From NCBI GenBank assembly GCA_025769875.1, contig JAGFNK010000219.1, forward strand, positions 17,726-81,725: 64,000 nucleotides of DNA, read 5' to 3'. The stretch is from Russula earlei (Eukaryota > Basidiomycota > Agaricomycetes > Russulales > Russulaceae). This document shows, one piece after another, positions 54,101 through 64,000 of the stretch. The translations under genes and the position numbers were made by a program. The number at the start of each line of letters is the position of its first letter. Position 1 is the first letter of the stretch. The notes below the pieces were generated by a model, which did not search any database, was not told the DNA's origin, and was given only the letters and a program-made list of their open reading frames with translations.

Positions 54101-57100
54101 TTCTGTTGTGGCGCGCTTCAAGAACGAAAAACGCCTCCGCCTCAGAATCTCAGAAACCCAGCTTTCACTTCGGCCCCCAGGCCAGTGCCTTCGAATTCCG
54201 GCATTTCGGCTGCCAACGTGCCACCGATGCTGCTATTCTTGTTTCGACCTGCTCTGTCCTTGGGACAGGTGCGTCCTTTTTGTGTTAGATTTCGGCGGTG
54301 TCTCACACTCATACCGTTCACGCCACCGTGTCGACTATATGGAGATCAAGGTATCTTATCTTTCTATCCTTTTTCGGATCTTGATCGCTTGCCGAGTCCC
54401 TGGACGTCGACTTTGTCTAAAAGTTCGGGTACGTTGTCCGAACACGTGATCTTAGTTCTCACGTGGCCATGGCGCCGGTCAGATGCGATGAGCACGATTA
54501 CCGCTGAAGATCATCCAAACGCTCCGAGTCTGATGCCTCCTTTTGGCTTGCCACCGCCCACAGAGGCGCTGCTGTACTTCTGGTGAGCGGCCGTCTATTG
54601 ACACCGCTTACCGACTGTCAAATCCATCCCTATCCTAGTCCTCCACTTGCACGAACACTGCTGCTAATAGTTAGGTCGTTTGCGAGGAAACCGATATCTT
54701 TGACTTGACTCGGAATTCATTTCCCGCAAAGTTCCTAGCCGTCATGTTGGGATTTTCCATGCTCAAGTATCAACGAAGTTTACATTTGGGGTTTTCGGGT
54801 CGGTCAACACGGGACGAGTGCCAGTGGCCGCATGGGAGAGTGCGGTATACAATCGCCCGTGGCCTGAAGCATGGAAGACAAAAGTGATGGGTCCATGAGA
54901 CTCATTGCTTGTTGAGGTCTTCGATAAAGAATTACCGTGGGCAAGTAGCCATGTACAATGAGCTCCGAAATTACGATTCTAGCCAGAAAAAGCAGAAGCT
55001 GTATCGGACGGAACCAGGTTCTACTTGGTGGGGCACTGCCGTTCAAGTTAGGACACGGGCACCCGTATTCTTGGCCCCGTTTTTGACGTCCACGAAGATC
55101 CGGGGTATCAAGCAAGAAATCCACATAGCACTGCTCCATCGCCGTGATCCAATCACGGATTGAACTCGAAAACAATTCGGGAGGCGTTTCAGCTCGCACG
55201 GTGGTCTACGCCGCCGTCGCTGCAACTGCTGGGGACGCTATCACCAGCTAGTACTTTTCTGTCGACGAACTCAGTTGCATTGATAAGGGAGTTTTCGTCT
55301 TCTCCCGTTCCGGACGTGAATAAGAAACGGCACTCACAGATGACCATGTTCATCATCGGCTGTCCAGATGCCAAGCCATCAATACGTAATGGCACTTGCG
55401 CTCGCCACCTTCGGAAGGGATAAGGGATGCTTATGTGAACCCAACTTTATCCTTGACATCGTACATTTGGACCTCGGAACGTGGCGTCAATTCACTGGAC
55501 AAGAGGGTTACGCTAATGTCCGTCTACAGTATTACGCAAATCTTCGGGAGCAGCATTCAGCGTATATCGGAACTTGTGAAGGAATTTAATATCTTCGATT
55601 TTTCTCCGGATTGGCAAGCCCAATGTAGGTATGTACGCCGTGGATGATTGGCTGATTGTCTCTCAAGTTCCCAAGTCCTGAGGCAATCGTCGTAATAGTC
55701 CAGCACGATGTTCAACTGTCCGGAATGTTTGAGAGATATTTGGTAGACGGACGGCTAGTTCTCCGGTTACGACATCATCTGCGAGGCTTCCGGAGTTCAG
55801 GTATTAATGGTTCTATATCCTTACCAAGAAGGCTGGACTGCGGAGTTGGCGCCGTAATTTGTTTCTTCCTCTCTTCACATCTCGGACTCGATAGGGCTCG
55901 ATCAGCTGCTCATTCCACAAGGCGTGTGGTCTGAATACTGGACGCCTATGCATGCATCTAAGGACTTACGGGCATGTTTGGTCGCGTACTCTCATTGCAG
56001 GCCTACCAAATTCTCAAACCCGCTTTCCGACTGCATGATCCAGTCTATCGTTCGAACAATGACATGTATTTTGTGGTAGGCGCGTTTCTGGCGGAGGCTC
56101 CACTGCGTCCCTCGTTGCACAGTTGTTTCGAACGGGCAGCGACTGCAGCGTAAGCAAATATGGGACACCATTCAACACGCCTCGGAGGAAAAAGGGTTCG
56201 AAGGCTCCACCAAGCACTTCCAAGTATCCGATTCGTAATCCCGAAGTCGTCACTCCCTCCGGGGCCGGAGCAGCATGTCTGTGGCGGTGGCATAAGGAAA
56301 TGATTCAATTAATAGCGGGACAGGAACAGTTACGATGTCTTCGCTCCGTTCCATATCCATTTTGGGGGATAACGAGGACGGTAACAGCCTCATTTGGTTG
56401 CAGATTCCAGCGTCCATCGTTTGTTGGCAGCTGAGAAAAACATGGTCCACACTCAGAGTGCGCTATCAGAAGAAATAAAAAAGTCTAGAGGACATAGGCA
56501 TCAGGAGGACCGCTACCTTTGGGAAGAGAGGCAAATTGACCTCCTCGGAGTCCGTGACAAGGCATTAAGGCACCCATCAGGATTAGACAGCCTTATGATC
56601 ACCCCAGGTGACGTGAATTATACCCAGCTACCCTGTTATGGACTGCTGCCGAACGCTGCTAACGTACCTCACGTCGCATTCCTACTAAAGCTTCGATAAG
56701 TATATGGAATAGGAATAGTAGATTTACGGTGCCCTCTGTTTGGCGGCTTCAGTCCAGTCCGATTGTCACTGAGGCGGCGCCACATGCAGGATGACAGACA
56801 ACGCGACGTCAAGGGTGGCTACGTTCGAGTTCCGGAAGAACAAAACATGGCTGAATGCTCGGAGATTAAGATTAAGCCACCAGATTCATTAGGCGGTACT
56901 GGCGGCATCTTCGATGGGCACGAACCAACGAGCAAGAACCGATAAGTTGGTTGGATGTAGCAAGGTACAATCACCATTTCATTTCATATAGCCAGTGTTA
57001 AGCCTCGCCTGCGGGAACATTCAATGTCTTTACGTGAACTCCACGGTGGCTAGCTAAAACAGGGAATATTATGGGCGAACCGAGCCCGGAATCTGTCTTG

Positions 57101-57808
57101 CTGTGCAAAGCATGGCGCAATTCCTGATACAGCACAGGCTATAAATGTACGGTGGTATTAATATTAGCGGCGCACCAGCGCGATGTTGATCGGGAATGAC
57201 AGTTTCCTGATCTTGATCATTCAGACTGCGATTGCGTTGCTTCGGCGCGAGATTGCCGTACGGTGGTTGCGGATCTCCATAACGCTTCTCCTCAGCTGCG
57301 GGCTGCAGAGTCAGGGTACAATTGCTTGCAAGGTTACCGCATTGACGTGTCAACATCTAGTGACCCCCTTGGCCCGGGGATGAAAACATGACCGACAAAC
57401 TTCAATATCACGCCTTGATAAACTCAACTGGACATGCGAATTGCGCACGAAAAAAAGCTCCTTTCCGCACTAGGCATCATAGATCACTTGAGTCCACAGG
57501 CCCACTGTATTGAATTCCTCACAAAACAGGCAGGATCGTACACGACATCTTCCCATTTTCTGCTTAGCTTGCATTACATCGAATCAGGCTAGGGTCAAGC
57601 GAAAATGATGATGAAAAGATCAATGATATGGCTGTAGATTTCATAACGCCTAATGTGTTACTGCTGTGTTGTGAGTATGGTGGAGGACAACGCAGACCTT
57701 CGTCCACAAATATATCATGATTAGGTAATGATGGGACAATGACAGTTCGGACCGGACCGGGCCGTTTCCGTGCACCTGGGTGTCGAAGAGCAACAGTGCA
57801 GGGCCGTC
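51157..57808. other. 6.6-kb stretch without a supported gene
   Basis: Open frames are short and on both strands. The longest (54053-54586, plus) has no domain I recognise and crosses likely splice signals. A possible first exon, MDIDDSSSESESEPES, lies at 51814-51861 with GTCATT after it and an acceptor-like GCGCAG at 51954, but I cannot extend it. Sequence composition is like coding DNA in places (55400-56700), so decayed genes are possible. Confidence 0.5.
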
Positions 57809-60800
57809 ATGGAATTCTTTCAACAAACTTACACCGCCCTTCGTGGCCCAACCGGCGTACAACAAACTCCTGCAGATACCATCACCCGACTGAGCGACCG
57901 TCTCTCACCCTCCACTCTCCTAGCTGACCGACGCGCAGCAGTCCTGTCTCTGAAAGGCCTCGCCAGAGTTCACAAGCAGCTCGTCGGGACACACGCACAC
58001 AGGGCCTTCTCGGGATCATCCAGAACGACGCGGACGTCGACGCAGATATCGGCCGCGCGGCCATCGAGACCGTCACCACCCTATGCGACACGTTCGATGG
58101 CTCTTACGCGCAACGTGATCTCGGCCTGGACCATACTGATAGGGTGTTGGAGGATGAGAAGACGGCCGCATAAGCTTTTTGCGTTGCTGGGAGACCAGGA
58201 CCCCTCGCTGCGCTACAGCGCGTGCATCCTCTTGATCGGCATACTCCAGAATCGGCCCCTGAAAGTACAGGCGTACTTCTTGAAGGCTCCCGTCGGACCC
58301 GCTACGGTCATCGCGCTTTAGATGGCGAGAAGGAGATCGTTGGCCATGGTGAGTGTTCAATCTATGTTACGTGGTTCTTGTGTTCGCTAACAACGCGGGC
58401 ACCGTTCCGCTGCCTCGTTTTGCATCGCGTGCTCATTCTCAAAGCCATTGCCATGCTTGCCGCGTTAATTCGGCAGAGCGTAGAGATTCAAAAGATCCTT
58501 GCATTTGACGGCATCTTTGAGAAGCTTTTGTCTGTTGTCACTCGTGAAGGTGGGCTCGAAGGCCAATCAGTTGTTACCGATGCCCTCAAATGTGTTGATA
58601 CCCTGCTCCGGTTCAACACTTCCAACCAGGTGAAACTCCTTTCGTGCTACTCACAATCTCCTGATCGAACCGGCCCAGAGTTACTTTCGCGAGACGAACC
58701 TTCCTTCTCTACTTTGTTCGCTTCTCTTCTTCAATCCAAATGTGCAGCCAGATCAAGCCGTTGCCGCAGGATTTTGCATTGCAATTCTGGACTGAGGATA
58801 AGATTGCTAATGTAGGGTTGATTCTCGAATCCATTGGCTTGTTATTGGGATCCAAAGGATCTGGTGTGGGTGACATCGCTACTCTATTCAAATGCCGAAT
58901 GTGAAAATAAAATATGCCCCTTATTCAGCTCCGGGAGGGCTACGCTTTCACAAAATTGCTCATAGAGATGGGATTGGCATCGAACGCTCCAACTCCACTG
59001 AAGGTCAAGGTATTATTCAAGTTACTTCGAGTTTTATGATAAACTTCAATATTTTATAGTGTCTCCGTCTGCTACCTCCCGCTGCCGCTCCCTCCTCCCG
59101 GACATGATCTTAACACCGTACATGCCGGTTCCAGACACAAATGGCGAAGAATGGGACCGTCTTGAGGCCGCTACTGGCATCGATGCGCTTCTCGAACTCA
59201 TCATGCATGGCGAATACAATGGCCAGGATTCTGTTCGGGGCAGAAGGAAAGCGTCGATTTGCGTGCGACGGCTGTCGGTGTATTTGAAGTCTGAGTTCTA
59301 TCTTTCGTCATCTCATAGACTAAGAGCCCTGCTGAACACTCTCCAAGCACTTCCTCAGGGACGATCTCGTAAAGGAAGCTATCGTCTCGGGCATGCTCCC
59401 ATCCGAGAATTCTGGTTTGCAGTTCCCACTGTATTCTATTCCGTATCCACATCTCACAGACTCAATCATAGGCACATCCGCCCACTCGCCTGTGACACCA
59501 CTTCTCTTCGGCCTTATCATTCCCCCAAGTTCGCCTTTCGATCGTGCGAGGTTTCTTCGGTCCAGTTCGCAGCGATTCTCTTCGCCCATCTGCTTCGGCA
59601 CGCTCCGCGCTGCAAAGATCTGGCGCGCAAGATTGTTCCCCCTCCTTTAACACCGCTATCCACATCGACAGCAGGTGGCGCTTTCTTCGTCCCTGCAGAT
59701 GGTGATCCACCTCCTCCACCCGAATCCACCTCAAGAGATGATACTGAAGATGGGCCGCAAAGCTTGCTCGCCCTCATTACGGAACATCTCTCACTCGCAT
59801 TCTTGCAGCGCTCACGAGCGGGGTTAGCTCCCCGCGAAGCGCGGGAAGCTGACCGCGTCATCTGCGTCTACCTCTTGCTGCTCTCACAGTGGCTGTGGGA
59901 GGACCCACGCGCAGTGCGCGAGTTCATCGAGGCTGGGCGGGCTTGGGGTACTCGTCGAAACAGTTGAACCAGCCGAGTGAGATCGATGTGGTCGTGCCCG
60001 GTCTATGCGCGTTCCTTCTAGGGGTATGCTACGAGTTCAACCGCGAGCCAGGTGAGATCACACGGTGCGTCGTATCTTATCAGTCACGCGCTTCCGCGGC
60101 TTGGCGAATGAATGCTGATGCGTGCACCGATTTCGACGTGTGTAGGGTTACGATGTATTCGATCCTCACGAGACTAGGCGCGGAGTACTTGTCGGCCGGA
60201 TGAATCGCATGCGGGAAGACGAGCGTATCAAAGTTGTCGGACCAGACTCCTGGGTCCTACCCTGTCCGACTCCCGGTCCACAGGCGCTCGATCCCGCTTT
60301 CACGCCGATGTACGAGGGCGAAATGGAAATATGGTTTGACTGGGCTTTCGTTGACTTCTGGAAGGCGAACATCCGTGAGCTTCTCGTTGCAGGCTCCCAG
60401 ATCGTATTCAAACGCCATGACCAGATACAATCCAGCGGGGGATCGTAGCGGATCCGGATTCAGCATCGTCGTCAACGGGTATGTGCATAGTCCGTTAGAG
60501 ATTTCCTTATTTCATTCATCCTAGCGCCGCTGTTCCGTTAATAGCCCAGAGCGGAGAAGAGAGCATTTTGGTCGCCTCCCTTCGTGGGATTATCGCAAAA
60601 ACAGGCCGCAGAGATCGAGGGCATTACAAATCAAGCTAAAGGAGCTCACCACGACGCCCCTCGCCTTTGCAGGGGCTAGTACATCCGAGACTTCACAGAC
60701 CACGGCCGAAATCGACGAAGTACGTTATTTTTTTTCGTAGTCCATCTTGACAAGTGCGTTGGCTTGAACGTTACGTTACCATAAATAGGAGCGTGTGGCG

Positions 60801-60995
60801 TTGAAGGTTGCCCTCGAAGCGGAGCGCACGAAGCGGGCCGAGGTGGAAAAAGAACAAGAAGACCTCCTCGTCTTGTTAGATGAGCTGAGCAGCAAGCGGG
60901 CAAAGGACAAGCAACGCATGGAGGAGCAAGGCATGGACGTGTCTGAAGATGAGGAAGGCGAAGGCGAAGATGAGGACAAGGAAGAGGAAGAGTAG
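57809..60995 (+). pseudogene. USO1: USO1/p115 vesicle-tethering factor, multiply frameshifted
   Basis: Start MEFFQQTYTALRGPTGVQQT at 57809. Armadillo-type head segments follow in order (LFALLGDQDPSLRYSA, KILAFDGIFEKLLSVVTREG, DALKCVDTLLRFNTSNQ, PYMPVPDTNGEEWDRLEAAT, FAHLLRHAPRCKDLARKIVP, VPGLCAFLLGVCYEFNREPG, EGEMEIWFDWAFVDFWKAN). The coiled-coil and acidic tail RAEVEKEQEDLLVLLDELSS then EDEEGEGEDED ends at 60995. Frame breaks near 58003, 58167, 58318, 58767, 59253, 59933 and 60189 exclude a product. Introns are retained (for example 59011-59059), so it arose by DNA duplication rather than a cDNA copy. The intact protein tethers ER-to-Golgi vesicles; a functional copy is expected elsewhere. 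Confidence 0.85.
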
Positions 60996-62199
60996 CAGCT
61001 TGTTCACCTGTCCAGACCATAGTTTACCATGTAGCCTGGTCTTGTCACTATTAGCAAACTTTCGATGATAGAATTGTTTCACCACCTACGAAGATGGATT
61101 TGCCATTGAGTGCAATGGCCTCTGTCATTTATTAAGGTTTGCATAATTATTACTGTAAGATGTGATCACTCAGAGACTCATGACAGGTCCATCTCAACAC
61201 ATAAGGCTGCTGTCAAATATGTGCCTTCCCGGAATTGCATGGTGAGAGTAGATACCCAGGCGATGGGAATGCGTGCGTCGGGAAGGCGGCCAGTAGACCA
61301 TTGATGCGTCGTAGACAGGAAAAACTTAGCTGACTTAACTAACATGCTTATTTCATCCTTAAGCCTCTTATTGCCGTTTTCAGTGCACTTGGCTCAGTGC
61401 TTGAAACCACAAATTTGGCACAAAAATCCCCTCAACATGCAAAGCAAATATCTCCCTCATCTCTGCTCATATTTCAATAGAACTTATATCCCCTGAATTG
61501 GCTCAATGAGGGAGGGCTATGTATCCCCACCTTTTCCATGAGATTTGAGCAAGAATTGGTGAAGCTGGACTCAGGCAGCCTGCACATGTATATGAAACAC
61601 ATTACAACTAAAATTTACCATCTATCTTCTTATCTTCTCCTCAAAGTGCACCCATAGGCTGGTTGAGGCAGCCCAATAGTGTTTTTGACCCAAGAGTGAG
61701 TGCTTCTTTGAGTTCTTTCTTTTCACATGTTACTGTCACAACAACACAAACTTCCTTTCCATATGCCATACTATCATGTGTGGGGAGTTTCAAAACTTAT
61801 ACTAAATCATGAATAGAAAAGCATTGACAACATATTTTTATGATTGGTCTTTTGGAATCAATGTGATAATATATGAACTAGCCCCCTGAAGCATCACTTT
61901 GGTATAAGATGGATGTGTGGTTGTGTTGGAAGAAAGCTGATTGTGCAAGTCCAAAAATTGGGAGTTTCAAAACTTTCATCATGGATTGTCATGCTGACTC
62001 ATGCAACCAGTTGCATCTCTGCTACAGCAGTGTCTGTTGCCACATTCAAACACAACAAGATCCAGTCAGTACTGTAGTATAGATGAACTATGTACATTAT
62101 GTATAAGTATCAGGAAGCAATTTACTGAGAATCAGTTCTGCATTAAATAGTGATTATGGTGAGAATAAGAGCTGGTAGGATGGTGGTATGGTAGTGGTG
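60996..62199. other. AT-rich repeat DNA downstream of USO1
   Basis: No gene. Contains the second copy of the dispersed repeat at about 61400-61610. GGGAGTTTCAAAACTT occurs at about 61778 and 61962. Confidence 0.5.
61400..61610 (+). repeat. Dispersed repeat, copy 2
   Basis: Matches the reverse complement of 22740-22990, best around CATGAGATTTGAGCAAGAAT, plus GAGGGAGGGCTATG and TATCTCCCTC words at similar spacing. Confidence 0.55.
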
Positions 62200-63358
62200 G
62201 GTGCATCAGATGTTGAGGGAAAAAATATTACAATGTTTGAAGAGAGTGGGGTTGGTGGAGGAGGGAGGGACAATGGTACAGATGAGGGTCCAGCAGAGGC
62301 AGCTCTCATGTCGAGGTCTCCTCTTTAGTTTGCACAGTAGGCCATCTTGTCTGGTTGGATATGCCTTAAAAGCATGAATCATCATGCAAGATGGGGTTGG
62401 CATTGAAATGAGCAGTTATCCATGCCAAAAATATCCTTCTTCTGGCCATCTGTGGTGAGTCCCAAGACCTGCACAATGTCTTGAAGGTCAGCCTTTGTTT
62501 TGAGGTTAGTGTGCCTGTTAATGGTGCATTTGGATCCCTCTGCCATTGTTGTTCATCCCTTTCTGCCTCCTTTGCCACTTGCTGCTCTCTTGCTTTGTGC
62601 TTCCTCTGCTCTTCAGCCACCTGCAATGCCTCTGTTCATCTGCAAGCCTCAAGCCTTCATTGGAGTTGAGCCACCTTGCATCAACATTAAGTTTGTGCTG
62701 CTTTTGAGGTCTATTCTCCTTGGTATTGAGTCACTGTTTGAGATCCTGGATCTCACTTCCTGCAATAGTGCAGTGGGCTTTGAGCATCAAATTTGTGAAT
62801 GGAGTTCCATAATTGCATGAGAGGTTGCTGTATGCATGTGAAAGTGTATTGAGTTGAGCTTGGACTGGGGCATGGCAGGTTGATTGGTGACTCTCTGTTT
62901 TTGCTGGGTTGTTGATGCATTGGCCATGCTTGGTGGGACAGGCTCCGGAGCACTGAGGGTGCACGAATGGTGAGCATGGTGGAGTTCAGCACAATAGGTG
63001 GTGAGAAGAGGGTGATGTGAGTGTGTGACAGCTGGAGAATCACATTGTCAGTTTGCTGTTCTCACTGTTGTCAATGGCATCATCCAAGTCATCAGAAGAC
63101 GACTCATTGTCTTTGTCAGGATTTCCCATTGGATAGGCAGCGTAGTCATCATCAGATTCATCATCAAGATCCTGGATTCCGAGAGGGAAACTCCTTGTAC
63201 ATGGTGCGAAGATGTGGACATTGGGATGCTAGGTGCATAGTCTTCATCAGTGAAGAATCACAATCAACTGCCAGCAGCGGCTTTTCCAAAACACAGTAAT
63301 GATTGTTGTTGACTTGAATGTTGCTGTGGACATCATGTACTCCTGACAAAGTCTTCAT
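62200..63358 (-). pseudogene. Remnant of a second pogo-type transposon tail
   Basis: On the minus strand, 62626-62400 reads MQVAEEQRKHKAREQQVAKE, then DPNAPLTGTLTSK. After a frame change it reads KADLQDIVQVLGLTTDGQKK, the same coiled-coil plus SAP-like tail as 26850-27130 (DPNQPFIGALDS, KADLQDIAYSLGL). Further upstream (63180-63045) an acidic stretch (DLDDESDDDYAAYPMGNPD) parallels the acidic region of the first element. The DDE core is not visible. Frames are broken. Confidence 0.6.
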
Positions 63359-63458
63359 GGAGCATCTTCACCAGTATCATCAACAACCTTGTCACATTAC
63401 TGGACCAGGCAGTGGAAGGACCAAAAACTCCAACATCAAGGGCTGGAGTTATGAGTTG

Positions 63459-63939
63459 TGTCACCGACTGGGGGCGGTGTCGCGACAAATCGTTTCACGT
63501 GCGAGATGTGCGCACTGAGTCGAGCGAGACGATGAGTTCTCGTGAAGGTCGGGATCTCGGTGACAACACAGCGAAGGCTAGTGTGTACCGCGGAGAGGAA
63601 AATGACAGAAGAGTCTTCGCGTTCGAAGACTTGAGAGTAGAGAGAGTTTCTGAGTCGATTGCTTGATTCCCTGCAAGCCTACAGTCCGAAGCTAGAATCC
63701 AGTGATATTCACAAGAGAACAAGCTTAGGGTTGTTCTCTGTTACTGACAGGTTTATATAGACACTATGTCCTATATCAAATAGCAGACATGAGGTAACAA
63801 GAGACGATTGAGACTGGAACACGCTGGAAAGTGATGGTACATGTGAGGTCGAGTGAGTCATATAAATGGCGGGAATCATGAGGCTGTCGGGTAGGCTTGT
63901 CCGGTTGCCGGTTTGGTCCGAGGGACCGGACTTGTGACA
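63459..63939 (-). repeat. LTR of the second B-family element (481 bp)
   Basis: Starts TGTCACCGAC and ends CTTGTGACA like 4153-4644, but is 11 bp shorter and differs at many more positions than the two B LTRs differ from each other. It is therefore a different, older or more distant insertion. Confidence 0.9.
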
Positions 63940-64000
63940 TCACCCCTTGTTAACGTCTAGGCAACATAGGGGATGACAGTGGAGCGACAATGGTGGGTAT
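63459..64000 (-). mobile_element. Second B-family chromovirus, left end only
   Basis: An LTR of the B family is followed by the same internal start as element B (CCTTGTTAACGTCTA, then GCAACATAGGGG), so a complete or partial element extends beyond the window. Orientation is as in B (coding strand minus). Confidence 0.88.

Noticed and set aside
54053..54586. 177-codon plus-strand frame
   Set aside because: No domain recognised and composition is uneven; it may be part of a decayed gene but is not supported as a coding sequence.
1..64000. tRNA or rRNA genes
   Set aside because: I saw no cloverleaf with A and B boxes or rRNA-like block; a covariance-model search would be needed to exclude short ones.

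Overview
The window looks like a gene-poor, repeat-rich stretch of a filamentous basidiomycete (Agaricomycetes) genome. Genes are split by many 47-90 bp GT-AG introns. The host genes are fungal (CWC15, a Pus9-type pseudouridine synthase, USO1/p115, a MOCO-sulfurase-like aminotransferase, clustered P450s), and the mobile elements are fungal chromoviruses, copia-like elements, pogo-like and Tc1/IS630-like DNA transposons and foldback MITEs. I cannot name the species.

Layout. (1) 1-16.8 kb is a four-layer nest of LTR elements. A decayed plus-strand gypsy element (A) carries a solo LTR in its reverse transcriptase. The solo LTR carries a young minus-strand chromovirus (B, 4153-15819). B carries a copia-like element (C, 7147-11413) in its integrase. 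Each junction has a 5-bp target duplication (exact for B, one mismatch for the other two), and the host reading frames resume across each insertion. (2) 16.8-33.2 kb is a tandem duplication of a small secreted protein gene (SSP) plus a Pus9-like gene. Unit I is compact, with one MITE. Unit II is stretched by a pogo-like and a Tc1-like transposon lying 7 bp apart. (3) 33.5-46.6 kb holds an NTF2-fold (SnoaL-like) gene and three minus-strand P450 genes. The first two P450s belong to a second segmental duplication that includes the splicing factor CWC15, intact once and once as a relic. Only the third P450 has an open reading frame throughout. (4) 49.0-51.2 kb is an aminotransferase class V gene with one frameshift. 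(5) 51.2-57.8 kb has no gene I can support. (6) 57.8-61.0 kb is an intron-containing, multiply frameshifted USO1/p115 pseudogene. (7) 61.0-64.0 kb is AT-rich repeat DNA with a second copy of a pogo-type tail, then the LTR and first internal bases of a second B-family chromovirus running off the window.

Most notable observation. The two SSP genes share promoter region, signal peptide, intron position and intron length (55 bp). Similarity stops about 20 nt into exon 2, where two unrelated cysteine-free mature regions begin, and weakly resumes near the stop codon. This looks like a constant secretion cassette with an exchangeable payload. The rest of the window is a record of duplication followed by decay: PUS9 (two open copies), CWC15 (one intact, one relic), P450 (one intact, two sharing the same frameshift), and USO1 (pseudogene).
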